The position numbers and the translations under genes are program-made. Source: Siphonodentalium dalli (taxonomy: Eukaryota; Mollusca; Scaphopoda; Gadilida; Siphonodentaliidae). Taken from it: DNA of 64,000 bases. Each line of letters begins with the position of its first letter. Within the stretch, counting starts at the first letter, position 1. Location: the NCBI GenBank assembly GCA_032622095.1, contig CP136063.1, positions 179,471,956-179,535,955 on the forward strand, in the 5' to 3' direction. Shown here one piece after another: positions 1 through 11,579 of the stretch. The notes beneath the pieces are model-generated. The model saw only the letters and a list, made by a program, of their open reading frames with translations, did not search any database and had not been told where the DNA came from.

Positions 1-60
1 ATTCCAGTGGGCAATACGATAACAGGGAATACCACGAATCCTAGTTCCACATGGACATAG

Positions 61-1037
61 CTAAATATATACACGGTGGAATCATGTAGAACAAGAGCCA
101 GAATATTTAAGCGATAGCTGGAAGACGTAAATTTCCCAATGATCTTGCTATATTCTTAAATATAGCCCTTGGCAACCAGTGCTGGGTTGAAATAAATTGA
201 CGTAGACTATACCACATATAATTATCCGATTCCAAAGTGAGTTTGGTCAAACTATTGGCAACTTGTTAATTCTCAACCAGCTGGATACGCTTCGTAGCAC
301 ACATGCCACAGTTGGTTGAATATAGGCTTGCTCTCAGTCACGGCTGTATGCCCATTTGGACTATTCGATGAAATAGATACCACACTATGGTGATTACTCT
401 CGATTGCTAGTGGTTGACCACCAATTTCAAAGTATGCCCAAGACAATTGTTGATTGTAAGGAATATTTAGAGAGCCTCGGGTCATGGTGGAACAAACTTG
501 AATAATATACACAGAAATAGGCTAGGCAATCAGTTTCTCCGAATGGGTTGTTCGCCCATTGCACATCCCAAATTGGGTTTAACTAAATAAATTGTGGTTA
601 CTACACAAAGTATAAAAATTTGGACGCTTGTATTTTAATGATAATCTCCTCTCTAGTAGTAGATTGCAATACACAGCGATAAGTGGTGATGGGGGGGGTG
701 GGTTTAGGAGTAAATATACGTTTGTGGCATATTTTTTTATTCTAAGCGCGGATGCCCGTAACAGCTTTTGTTATATTCATATCTGGGCCTCTGTCCATGA
801 TCTTTGTGAAATATACACGTTCCTGACTAAGTGATGGTATTTAATTTTGTTTAACACACAGTGCACATCCGGTTATCAAAGATCTCAGAAGAGATCAAAT
901 CACATTTACCATGAGAAATCAGGATATTTTGAAGATTCAACATGCATGTAGATGCACAGGGCTTTGAGGGCCATTGTATATACATGTCCTGTCGAAACAA
1001 GCATAACCAAAGTTGGACCCAGTCTCCACTATACAAA
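61..1037 (+). repeat. Duplicated block A, copy 1
   Basis: This block matches 13371-14346 in the same orientation, nearly base for base, with scattered substitutions and a different G-tract length. Its left edge is abrupt at CTAAATATATACACGG. At the right edge (CCACTATACA) this copy runs into poly-A and segment X1, whereas copy 2 runs straight into block B. No coding potential is seen; the short open frames in the two copies differ by substitutions without an obvious protein constraint. Confidence 0.85.
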
Positions 1038-1121
1038 AAAAAACTAAGATGCATGCATCAGGTCGGCCGTGAACTATCTACCATAGAATTGTTGTAGCTA
1101 TCGATTATACATTTTGAAACA

Positions 1122-1172
1122 CCTGTCTGTATGTATGTATGTGTGTATGCATGAATGCATGTGTGTATGTGT
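1122..1172. repeat. TGTA/TGCA-rich microsatellite
   Basis: Imperfect run of TGTATGTATG and TGCATGAATGCATG units near the left end of X1. It has no counterpart in the inverted copy X2. Confidence 0.7.
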
Positions 1173-1261
1173 TATAGACTCTAACACTGCTCGAATTTGG
1201 TATTTAACGTGTCAACTTGACCTCGCTCATAGGCATGTTTCTGGACCTTGACCGATCCGAC

Positions 1262-1808
1262 TAAAAATTTGTGTGTAGGACTACTTCGATCCCGGGAGCA
1301 ATATGGACGGGTCCAATTTCACGTGGGACCATGTTCTCGAACGTGCTGATATAGGCATGTTTCTGGACCAATTGAACAATAGTTTGGCCAGACGCTGTAT
1401 ATACTGGGTACTGGATGATGAAGCTTATGATGATGACGATGATGATGGAACGCTAATGATGATTATGTCGATGATGATGATGATGATGTTCCAATGATAA
1501 TGACGACGATGGTGATGACGATGATGACAACAACAACAACGAAGTCGACAACAACGACGATGATAATGATGATGATGTTGATGAAGATGAAGATAGAGGT
1601 GACGATGAAGACGTCTGGGAGGTCACTGTATATTTTGTATATAAATACTTTTCGTTATTCTGTCCATCTTATGTATATAATTTCGTTTTCTCAATATCCA
1701 TTCATGTTATTTAATTGGATCAGAGAATAAAGCAATTCGATTGTCCAGATGGAGGCGATCACAAACAAATCCCTAACTAGCCCGAACGAAGTCGAGTACA
1801 TCAGCTAG
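1262..1808 (+). mobile_element. Helitron-like 3-prime unit (upstream member of a tandem pair)
   Basis: The right end has a short hairpin-like stretch (CCCGAACGAAGTCGAGT), about eight bases, then CTAG immediately followed by TC. This is the arrangement expected for a Helitron 3-prime end (CTRR next to T) abutting the 5-prime TC of the next unit. The same junction occurs in inverted orientation at 40059-40062. The left boundary is only the limit of similarity with 40262. No Rep or helicase domain is encoded. Confidence 0.4.
1412..1615 (+). repeat. Imperfect (GAT/GAC)n trinucleotide tract
   Basis: About 200 bases built from GAT, GAC, ATG and AAC triplets. The open frames across it (Asp- or Met/Thr-rich) are translations of the repeat, not genes. 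In X2 the corresponding stretch (around 40130) lacks the tract and its downstream flank, so the copies differ by roughly 330 bp here. Confidence 0.85.
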
Positions 1809-2308
1809 TCTAATATATATTTTGGACATTTGTCTGTCTGTTTGTCTGTTAGCTATGGCCTGGAAAACTGCCTGACAGATTTGACGAAATTTGATACCTA
1901 AGGGAAATTATTTCCAGGGAGTATTTTGAACGGGTCAAATGTTGATCCCGACCTGACTTTGACATTCAAAAAGATCAATTCAAGGTCAAATCTGGTAAAA
2001 CGGAAGTATTTCAACGAAATTTAATACCTACTGTTACTTTTGTCCCAGGAGTGTTTCGGGTGGGTCAAATCATGACCCTGACCTGATCTTGACATTCAAA
2101 ATTGTCAATTCAAGGTCAAATCGGGTAAAGCCGGGCGGATTTCGACGGGTACTTTTGTCGTGACTTTTGTCCGGGGAGTGTTTTGGACGGGTCAAATCGT
2201 GACCCCGACATGACCTTCACCTTTAAAATAGTCAATTCAAGGTTAAATCGCGCAATTCTCCGAAAATCAGAGGGGAACATCCCGGACGAAGTCGGGTCCA
2301 CCAGCTAC
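1809..2308 (+). mobile_element. Helitron-like non-autonomous unit with internal tandem repeats
   Basis: Begins TCTAATATATATTTTGG and ends with the hairpin CCCGGACGAAGTCGGG, eight bases, then CTAC followed by T. The inverted copy at 39436-40058 has CTAG at this position, matching the CTRR rule. Between the ends lie about three diverged units of ~110 bp containing TCAATTCAAGGTCAAATC and GACGGGTCAAATC. The unit sits head-to-tail after the preceding one with no spacer. Superfamily assignment rests only on the termini. Confidence 0.45.
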
Positions 2309-2499
2309 TATTATATATTTCTAGATTTAGTTACAAACTAAATACCTGTATATTGTACAAAGAAATGTTTGACAAATATATCTGTATCAATATTAGCATG
2401 CGGGTCATTAAAATAGATACGACGAACATTTTTTTTAAGGGTGCATGTATCAGGTAAATTTTAATATTTCAAATGATGACAGGAATGCGGAAAGTTGAA

Positions 2500-4670
2500 G
2501 TACCTACGTAATACTGGCTATCCGCTTGAAGAGATATACATGTATTTAAAAACCAAAATAGAAGATGACTGCTGGCGACAATGTTTTCGAAAAAAAATTC
2601 AAAGCATTCGATAGCTCCCAGTCTGGGTGAACGTCGACTCTATATTTGAAATCTAGAGTCTGGAGCTAATGTCGCCAAAACCATTTCTATTCAGCGAAGA
2701 GCTTCCCCAAAATGACGTCACGGATTTAAAATAATACATCGATGATTGACAGGTGTCCCCACGTGTTATTTGTTGTGCTTCGCAATAACAAATGGCCCGT
2801 GTCGCTACATAAACTTACAGAAGATAATATTTGTCGTGTGTGCGACTATTCTTTTCGGGAGATGAACTCGCTGCATCAACCGGAAAGCTGCATCCGAGAG
2901 CAAAAAATAAGGTCGTCATCAAAAATGATGCTTTAGAACTATTTAAAAGCATAAAATTAAGTCATTTCCTCGGTGTTTAACTTTCAGATGACTTTTTTAC
3001 GACAAATAATTTGATTTGCAAACCATGTTACAATAAAGTAAATCAAATTCACGGACATGAGTGAGTTCTATTTATATTTATGGGAGGCCAAGTTGGTACC
3101 ATGCGCAGGCCTATCTATCAGGTCTAGCACATCCTTCAAATTAATCCGAATCGTACCGAATATATAATTTCGAAGCCATTTTTTCTGTCTCTGTTGTATT
3201 TGCAAGCATCGCTTTCGATCGGAGAAATACCGACTCTGTTACTATATTTAGAGGTGACATTATGGGAGTCTCCGCCCACTAACACTTGTTTATTAACCCA
3301 TGCGGTTTCATTGGACGGAAAATAATTTACGCAATCAATCAGATTACGGAATCCCGAGGACTTGGAAATTAGATAGCGATGTTATCCGTCAGACCTAATA
3401 TTCAATGTTGTAATGAATATTTAGGTATGAGTTTACTCAGACTGGATAGCTCCCATCTAGTTGTCAGCCCGAAGATCAATATGAAGTTTGGTGACTATCA
3501 GATGAGGGATATGTCTGTACAGTTGCTAAACAATTCAGTCATGCAAAAGATGATCAAAGAGTATGATACCAAATTGCTGCGTGTGGTAATGTTTTTTAAC
3601 GAAATTCGGGAAAATTAGATTACTCTCACGCTGGTTATCCAGAAGATCATTGTGGAATCTGGTGACGATCGGACAAGGGGTGTCGTCTGTAGGATCAACC
3701 AAATTATTTAGCCATAAAAATAGTAAAATTGAAGATCACCGCTGGCAGTGATGTCTTCATGCACAAGGACAGTTTGAGAACAAAACATGGCTCACATCTA
3801 GCGGTGACCCAAAATATCCACATGAGAAAAAGTTCTCCAATAAAAGCTGGCTGCAGGCTGCGCCAATTGATTCAAATTCGAAATTTAACAGGGTGTACTG
3901 CTTGTGGCCATGTTTTCCCCGCAAATTTGATAGACTGATGGACAAAACCACTGAATCCGTTGAATCAGTATACATGGATTAATTTATATGCATTGTTATA
4001 CACAGTACTGGTATATAAAGGTACTGAAAATAACTATATTACTAGTATACATAAAATAAACCATATATCATGGCTATGGGTTCATGACAGCTGAGAACTT
4101 GGTGTGAATTAAAGAGTGGTGGTTTCTCAAGCATATCTAACCCTCCACATTAGTAAAAAAAAGCCATTAAATGTCATAAGTATAATCTAGCTTGAGGACA
4201 GAAGTGATCCATAAAACCCCCCTTAATTCAACCAGGTCCTCGCGCGATGTATGGTCGATCACATGATGATCTAGGGGGATTAGAATTATTGTATAAAAAC
4301 AGCACTGCGTGTAAATATAAAATAAAATAGTGCTACATCTTATTACAGATTATTGCCATATACAGACAGTCTGACAAAATAAAGTTTCAGTGACACTCTA
4401 TCCGAAGAGGGGAATAATTTCATCTGTTACAGTCAATGGAGCAATTATGAATCTGGAAAGGTGAAATTTCTAAGTAATACTAGATATCGACATAACGCGA
4501 TAACATATAACGTAAATGCAATATGGCCGCTGGCGACCATTTTTTCCTATGAAATTAAAAAAATATTTGATGGCTCTCATCTGATAGATCAATATCAAGA
4601 TAAATATGAAGTTTGGTGATGATCGGATGAGTGAAGTGGACTGTGGTCTGTGCTAAACGGTTTGGTAATG
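2500..4670 (+). repeat. Degenerate ~170 bp tandem repeats within X1
   Basis: Diverged units share a recurrent order of motifs: CTGGCGACAATGTTTTC, an A-rich TTCAAAG stretch, GATAGCTCCCA, CCCGAAGATCAATATGAAG, TTTGGTGA, a GATGAGGGATGT block, then a variable AAATTGTTTA stretch. Units are visible near 2570, 3430, 3590, 3740 and 4530. The region aligns in reverse with 36640-39330. Parts give open frames of 60-80 codons, but these do not persist between copies. Confidence 0.6.
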
Positions 4671-4675
4671 CTTAA

Positions 4676-4965
4676 AAAGATTCTTACCTTCATATTTTTA
4701 TGTTCACTTTATAAACTTCACTGAGTCATCTTTGTCATGTATTGAGTTTGATATCTTTTGTTAACAGTTTATAAATTATGTATGTCTCATGTTTGTTATT
4801 TTAATTTATGTGTTTATTATCATTAAATAAAGTTGCATTCCTTAAAAAGATTCTTACCTCAATGTTTTTATGTTCACTTTATAAACTCAACTGAGTCATC
4901 TTTGTCATGTATTGAATTTGATATCTTTTGTTAACAGTTTATAAATTATGTATGTCTCGTGTTCG
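4676..4965 (+). repeat. Two-unit tandem duplication (~172 bp period)
   Basis: The block starting TTAAAAAGATTCTTACC and running through TTTATAAATTATGTATG is present twice, at about 4676 and 4847. The inverted counterpart near 34740-34890 contains the same sequence once. The duplication is therefore either private to X1 or was lost from X2. Confidence 0.75.
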
Positions 4966-5461
4966 TTATTATATTATATACACTTTATAGTGTGTTTTCA
5001 GAACGAAAAAAAAATGAATAAAATCAACAAATTTGTAAATTTAAAAACAATTCAAACGTTGTTGTATTCCATGTCCCAGCCCGGACATATACACCAAATT
5101 TCAATAATATTCATTGAGAAACAACGGACAAAACGCTATATAACACCCGTATACATATTTTATTCCGAGCCAGACTCATCCTCGGGTACATGTTATAGTA
5201 GGTACCGAATTGACACACGTCGACTGGGGCGAGTTGGCCCTGGGGCGATTAGGCCGATTCCGGCACCCTCTATAATTTACCGTATGTATCCGTTTACGCG
5301 TAGTTTACTTTTAAAAGTTCCGCAATTAATACCGTAAATAGAGCGACCATATTTGACAGAGAATGCCTCTGTTATTGATTATCAAGTTGCTATACATTAA
5401 AAACGACAAATTCACATGCTCGTTCAAGCGCAGTAGTCTATTTTCCCCATGTTAAAGGACA

Positions 5462-5697
5462 TCCACAAATACTAAATAACGCTAACCTACTGCCGAATGT
5501 TTTACACGACAACTGTTAACATATTTGGGCTGAATTCATCTGACGCGGTATTATTCGTCAAAATAAACAACAAAACCATCGTTACTTGGAAATGTAGTTT
5601 GGGCTAACATTTACATAAATCCTCCACATCATTTATTTCGACACACACGTCAGATGAAAAACAGACATGAAGTAACCGGCCAAATTGGCCGAAATAA
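5462..5697 (+). repeat. Terminal module of segment X, copy 1
   Basis: About 230 bases from ACAAATACTAAATAACG to the terminal palindrome CGGCCAAATTGGCCG and GAAATAACAT. It matches 29332-29572 in reverse and 51138-51316 directly. In all three copies the module ends in a palindrome of different sequence (CGGCC, CGCCC, CAGCC stems) followed by GAAATAA. Conserved pairing with changed bases suggests a structured terminus. Confidence 0.6.
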
Positions 5698-6610
5698 CAT
5701 GGTTATGCTAAATTATATTTTCCGATTCAGTACACCACATCCAGTACACACATGCGTACTGATTAGATATGCAAACAACTCTCGATCCCCAGGACTCAAT
5801 AAATTTAAGCTTTTTGTGCGACGTAGAAGACTAGAGTTGGTGTCTTTCAAGTGCGGCATTAGCTTAATCGGTTTTACTTTTGAGTGTTTCAAGTGAGTTA
5901 CTGATGATGGGATGGCCATGTTGGGCGCTATCTCAATGTTCTGAAAACGCTCATCTATAAGAAATCATCAGCCACATATAGCGTTACTCAGTACAGATTC
6001 TCAGAAATATTTAGCATAAACAAGAATTTTACCAGAAAAATATGATTTATTGTGGTTTAATGTTGTTACGGTCGATAGCCCATATCACGAATAATGCTAT
6101 ACCAATCCCGCAGCCAGAATATGTTGAAATTCAAACATAATAACTTTTTGATTTCCATAATCATTGAGCTATTTTTGGTGATTTATTTCCTGAGCAAAGG
6201 TTCTGCAAATTCGTGCATTGCTTCTATGAAGAAGTGTCAATATTTTACTCACAGCTTATAAACATAATCAGCGTCTCAGTCAAGGTTAAATACTGATTTT
6301 GGCATCAATTTTGGGCGACATTTTAGCTACTAAAACATTGTTCAAGTGTGTGTCACCAATCTAACACTTTCTATACATTTTCCGTATTTTGGCTACCACG
6401 AAAGATTATAGCGACCAAAGAGATTGAATTAATTTTGTTTACCTGAGATTTACCTGTTATGTTCAGGCCATTAAGCTTTCGCTGGCCTATGTTTATGAGC
6501 TGATAACTGTATTGTAATGCGCATGTCGACTGGTTAAATTTGTTTTCTTTTATTCTCCAGTTGTCATTTAGATCAGATTTAAATTGATTTAGAGAGCCAG
6601 CATCTATGCA
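5692..6610 (+). repeat. Duplicated block B, copy 1
   Basis: Matches 14346-15225 in the same orientation with small insertions and deletions. For example, copy 2 lacks a stretch near 6400-6480 and has an added stretch near 14490. Non-coding by appearance. Confidence 0.8.
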
Positions 6611-6631
6611 GATATCTTATAGTTACAGTAT

Positions 6632-6857
6632 AAGGCCCGTGGTTTTTTACATGTCCACGGAAGACCACGCGCGATTCTTCCGTGGTTTTTCCGTGTTCAA
6701 AATCTGAACTCGCCAAGAACACGGTCTGGTTAAACGTGTTCAATCGTGTTCAGATTTTTAACACGCTCTGATCACGTTTGAACACGCTCTGATCACGTTT
6801 GAACACGGAACATCCACGCTATGGCCACGGTACGATCAACGGGTGACCACGGCCAAA
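6632..6857 (+). repeat. Degenerate CACGG-motif repeat cluster
   Basis: Dense recurrence of GTGTTCA, GAACACG, GACCACGG and TGATCACGTTTGAACACG in both orientations, including a direct TCTGATCACGTTTGAACACG repeat near 6770. It leads directly into the tandem duplication that follows. Confidence 0.55.
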
Positions 6858-8044
6858 TGATCACGTTTGAACACGGAACATCCACGCTATGACCACGGGT
6901 GAACACGGCCATAACACAGGTGACCGCGACATGAACACGGAGGAACATGGCTGAACACGGAAACATCGCTGGCGGCCGGAGCTTGACACGCCGCTGTGGC
7001 GGAGCTTGCGGTGTCCGTTACGTAATTAATTATCACCTCCCTAGTTCAAAATATATTCTCGAAATTGCTGCTCAAAGTGGCAAATGAGCGGCACCATTTT
7101 ATTTATCGGAAATTTCATCGAAATTCAACCCGTCGATTGTGAAAATTGGCCCAGAAAAAGTAAAGATACCAATATACCGCGATTACTCATAAAAATAACT
7201 TATATATGGGAGGCGGAATTGTACCGATACACTTGCATTATTTCAAGCAGAGTGCTAACTCAATACTAAATAACTCGAATATTTTGACAGGAACATATGA
7301 CTATAAATATTTATTGAATTTTATAGATTTACATCTTCCTGATCGAAAATAACTTTATGGGACCTTTGATAAATGTTCAATTTAGTTTCAATTTAGAATG
7401 TTTCTGGTATCAATGTCCGTTTAGTTTTAAACAAACCTTGATCACGTTTGAACACGGAACATCCACGCTATGACCACGGGTGACCACGACCATAACACGG
7501 GTGACCACGGCCATAATACAGGTGACCGCGACATGAACACGGAGGAACATGGCTGAACACGGAGCCATCGCTGGCGGCCGGAGCTTGGCACGCCGCTGTG
7601 GCGGAGCTCGCGGTGTGCGTTACGTAATTAATTATCACCTCCCTAGTCCAAAATATATTCTCGAAATTGCTGCTCAAATTGGCAAATGAGCAGCATCATT
7701 TTATTTAACGGAAATTTCATCGAAATTCAACCCGTCGATTGTAACAATTGGCCCAGAGAAAGTAAAGATACCAATATACCGCGATTACTCATAAAAATAA
7801 CTTATATATGGGAGTAGGAATGGTACCGATACACGTGCATTATTTCAAGAAGGGTGCTAACTTAATACTAAATAACTCGAATATTTTGACAATAACATAT
7901 GACTATATATATTTAGTGAATCTTATAGATTTACATCTTCCTGTTGTTAGATCGAAAATATCTTGATAAATATCTTGATAAATGTTCAATTTAGTTTCAA
8001 TTTAGAATTTGTCTGGTATCAATGTCCGTTTAGTTTTAAACGAA
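6858..8044 (+). repeat. Direct tandem duplication, two units of ~580 bp
   Basis: Unit 1 (6858-7437) and unit 2 (7438-8044) both start TGATCACGTTTGAACACG, pass through a GC-rich stretch (GGCGGCCGGAGCTTG), and end in TTTAGTTTTAAAC. The offset is 581 bases at the start. The front of each unit contains ~21 bp sub-repeats of the type GGTGACCACGGCCATAACAC. Short open frames in the two units are not conserved as protein. Confidence 0.85.
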
Positions 8045-9870
8045 CATTCGAACGTTGTGTCGGATCAGAACCTTTCAACTTATTTTACTCCAATATATTT
8101 ACACGAACATATGAATATTTAATATGTGTTAAAAGAATAATATATTCTGACCTGATATAATCCGTTACATGGAAACTATTTCGATGAATGGATGGCTTGG
8201 TTTTGCTAATTCTTTCATACATGTATAATCGATATCCGTAACCAGCGCAGAGGGCTTCAGTTCAAAATGTCCCTATTTTAAATTTGATTTTACTGCAATA
8301 TTTTGTTTACAGAAATATGTGATTATGTTTTATATATATTAAACGAATATAATATTCAAACTGATAATCGGTCGTTACAAGCATGGCAATTATGTCCACG
8401 GAAACTTATTTATTGTCAGTTTTGTTAACCAACATGATGTGGTGGGGTTAGGGTATTTACTGCTATTGATGACCATAACCTGCGTGTGTGTATATTCGAC
8501 CTCATGTCAAGTGCCCTCCCATAAGTTTTACGATAATATTTATTTTTTATATACTTTATTGAAATTAATTAACGTATGGGTCAATTCAAGTTTCAACTTT
8601 TAAAACACAGTGGCCAGTGATTAGTTGGTCAGCTGATTATGAAACACCAGTGTTTTGAAAACACATTGGCTTCTTCCTAGCATTATGATATAACACCATG
8701 CGGACACCATCGAAAACAAAGAGGTCAGCTAAATTAAGTACACTTAGACAAATAGTGTAGATAAGGTTCGTGTTGGGGCTTAGTGTGGTATTGCAAAATT
8801 TAGTTTTTTTAATTTAAATTAAAAATTTTGAAAATGATTTTTCACCAATGCAAATGAAATAGTCCTGGCAAATTCAAAAAAGAATCTAAAATTAAAATGT
8901 ATTGTTTTGAAAGTTATATATATCAATACAACTATAACGGTAATTAAAACAAGATCAGTAGGAAGACGACCAATCCTGGCCATACTGCCCCTGTACAAAA
9001 CAAATTCTCCACTTGTTATCACTGTCGTGCAATCGTCCTTATCCCGCGATTAGAAACTGTACTCTGTAATCGATGTCCCATATCCGCAAACTCCGTGTGA
9101 AATTGTCTCTCCGATGTGCAATGCATCATGCATGTAAGGGCGTATGACGTGGAGTCTATGTTGTGTACAAATCATGCAATGCCTGTAAAGACCTGTTCAG
9201 TTATCACTGTAACTGCATGTTCCGCAGGCACCCGGAAATTAATAACGGATGGACAAAGGTGAGACAATGGGCTAATCAAGCCATTGTTTAGAGATTATCA
9301 AAAGGGTGCCATTTCCTGCTATGCCTTTTAAAAAGCGGCGATGGGTGAAGTCAGTGCTCAAGAAACCGCCGATTTTTTTTATATGAGATATGGACATTTG
9401 AATTAAATTAACTCATTCGATGTCAGATTCGGTCGTACCAAGAATGGGAATGTTCCCCGCCTGTAATATGTCTGTATTGCCTCTTTCTAAGGAGAGATTG
9501 AATATATTACAATAATATACACAGACGACAGTATAAATAGTGATGTGGGTTTTGAGAAAAAATAACAGGAATATTGAATGTGATGGAAGCTCAGAATGCT
9601 TTGTGATTGGTATGTCGAAATGAGTGATAACTGGACTAAACGACAAATTTTCAAGTGTGAAAAACTTTCCAGAAATGGTAAATGGAATCTATGTTGTTTG
9701 GAAGATCAGGTAAGCACCAATTGAACATTTGCGATATATGTTTATTTATGAAATGCTGATTTTTCTCCGATTATTTTGACAGAAACATGCGAATATTTTG
9801 TCAATTTCAAAAGCGTTTCTGTGGATATCCGAGTCCGTTATCAGATCGAAAATATTTACACATGAACTTT
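8045..9870. other. No gene recognised
   Basis: AT-rich sequence without a convincing coding frame, RNA gene or terminal inverted repeat. Weak similarity to the tail of the preceding tandem unit recurs near 8090, 8300 and 9775 (ACGAACATATGAATATT-like stretches), suggesting older, decayed copies. Confidence 0.4.
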
Positions 9871-10450
9871 GTTTAGTTAACCTGGGTGTTGATGTGGGAC
9901 ATGTAGTAGAGGCTCTAAGGTCCCAAAAATGGCCAAAGTGTGCAAAATTGGATAAAAGCATGAAACTTTGTATACACATAGTTCATGATATGGGGATCAA
10001 TATAAGAGCGAGACCCAAGCGTGAAGGTGACCTTGATGACCTTGATGTCAAGGTCAAAGGTCAAATTTTCAATTTTTAACTGGCGGTATGAGTTATAACA
10101 TTTTTAAGACAACAAATTACTTATACATATCAAAAGTACACAAATATGACTTCAAATAGGCCATGTTAGTCACCTTTATAACAAAATCTACAAAGATCTT
10201 GAGAACTTTTCATATTGAAGCTCAAAAAGTCAGTTGTTCATCCGAATAATTGCAAAAAATCCATGAACAAATGAATAGAAAGTCCCAACTATTTAACATG
10301 CTCACTAAATGCCACCACATTCCACATCATTGTATTCCATATATATCAGCGTACATTACAAGAGTGAGACCCAATCATTAAATTCACCCAGATGACCTTG
10401 AGGTCAAGGTCAAAGATCAAAACTCATTTTTATAAAATTGTTAATGGTGT
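9870..10450 (+). repeat. Two diverged units with GGTCAAGGTCA motifs
   Basis: The blocks around 9990-10080 and 10355-10440 share GAGACCCAA, GATGACCTTGA, TCAAGGTCAAAG and TCAAA in the same order about 365 bases apart. The motif AGGTCAAGGTCA resembles direct-repeat nuclear-receptor half sites, but the context is a repeat and no promoter is evident. Confidence 0.5.
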
Positions 10451-11170
10451 GAGCTGAGCCTGAATTATTCCTCGATATTGGTCCGAAATTACATAAATAT
10501 ATTATAATACTGAAATCTCAGGAATTCTATCAATTTATGAACAATTATTTCAGTAAATGTTGGTAAGGAGATAAAAAATTCAATATACCTGTAAAGTCAC
10601 AAAATAAAATGCCAACATGATGCCACCAAGTTATACATTTAGGCACATGTGTTCAGTATATGGATAACAGGGGTTTCAGAGGGTTTTGCAAAAAATTATG
10701 TTACTTTTATAAAGTAACATTTTGCTCATTTTAGTCACCCAACGCATTGCACAATACATGTATTACCCAAATGTTTGACACATAAGCACTACATGGAAAA
10801 AACTTGGCATGATCACATGGTAATCGATTCTCTGGTCAGGATTAAAGGACAGTAAAATCACATGTCAGCAATGTATAGACAGATTATATGTTGAATATGT
10901 TGAACCGACATGCATTCAATTTGGTAACAATTATGAGAATATGACTACCATTACATGCACACCCAATAAATGAGATCTGTTGTCCAGAATATAATATCAC
11001 CAATCATGTTATTATATATATCTTTATTTCCTCCATTAATGAAGAGTTCTACAACATATGTACAAGTTCACAGACAGTTATACAATGTGTACAGCACATT
11101 AACATATTTTACATACAGAAACAGATGATAAACAATTTTAGGCACTCACACAAACAAACATATACATACA
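10451..11170. other. No gene recognised
   Basis: AT-rich non-coding sequence; no frame, RNA gene or repeat boundary could be supported. Confidence 0.4.
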
Positions 11171-11205
11171 GTGCGATATGCAGACAACGGAGAGAGAGAA
11201 CGAGA

Positions 11206-11262
<57 letters not shown>

Positions 11263-11269
11263 GTGTGCC
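11171..11269 (+). repeat. (AG)n microsatellite
   Basis: A near-perfect AG/GA run of about 50 bases preceded by interrupted GAGAGA and GAACGAGAG. Open frames on both strands here (Leu/Ser or Arg/Glu runs) are translations of the dinucleotide. Confidence 0.95.
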
Positions 11270-11579
11270 ATCGATGGAGATATCAGCAGGATCAGTCGTA
11301 CAGGCGCGCATGCAGTCGCTCTTGTAGGTATGCATACCACCGGACACACACAGACGTTGCGACTGACAAGCATACATACACAAAGATAGCCGCACATTCA
11401 GGCACTCATACTCACAATACAGACGTTCAGACATAAATAGAAACAGACTCACTGCATGAGATACAGAGAGTGCATCAGTATGATAGACCCATACAGCCGA
11501 ACATATATACATTATAAGATGCAGATCACGACGCCTTGTCGGATAATATAGCATGCGTATAAGGCTATTGGGCATTCAC

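Larger units (their letters stand above)
1038..5697 (+). mobile_element. Inserted segment X1 splitting blocks A and B
   Basis: Blocks A and B are contiguous at 13371-15225 but separated here by about 4.65 kb. The uninterrupted junction reads ACTATACA/TAACATGG. The segment begins with eight A residues and ends with a palindrome, CGGCCAAATTGGCCG, followed by AAATAACAT. Much of its content recurs in inverted orientation between 29332 and 40262 (X2), and its terminal ~200 bp recur at 51138-51316. It is therefore a dispersed composite repeat, most simply an insertion here, although a precise deletion from copy 2 is not excluded. No transposase or reverse transcriptase frame is visible inside it. 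Confidence 0.6.

Noticed and set aside
1303-1730. Asp/Met-rich open frames
   Set aside because: Translations of an imperfect GAT repeat; the tract is missing from the inverted copy X2.
10010-10065. Nuclear-receptor response element (AGGTCAAGGTCA)
   Set aside because: The word is part of a repeat family and no promoter or gene is nearby; kept only as a descriptive note.
11138-11575. Open frames of 72-145 codons on both strands
   Set aside because: They are translations of the (AG)n tract and its flanks (SLSLSL or ERERER runs), with no conserved domain.
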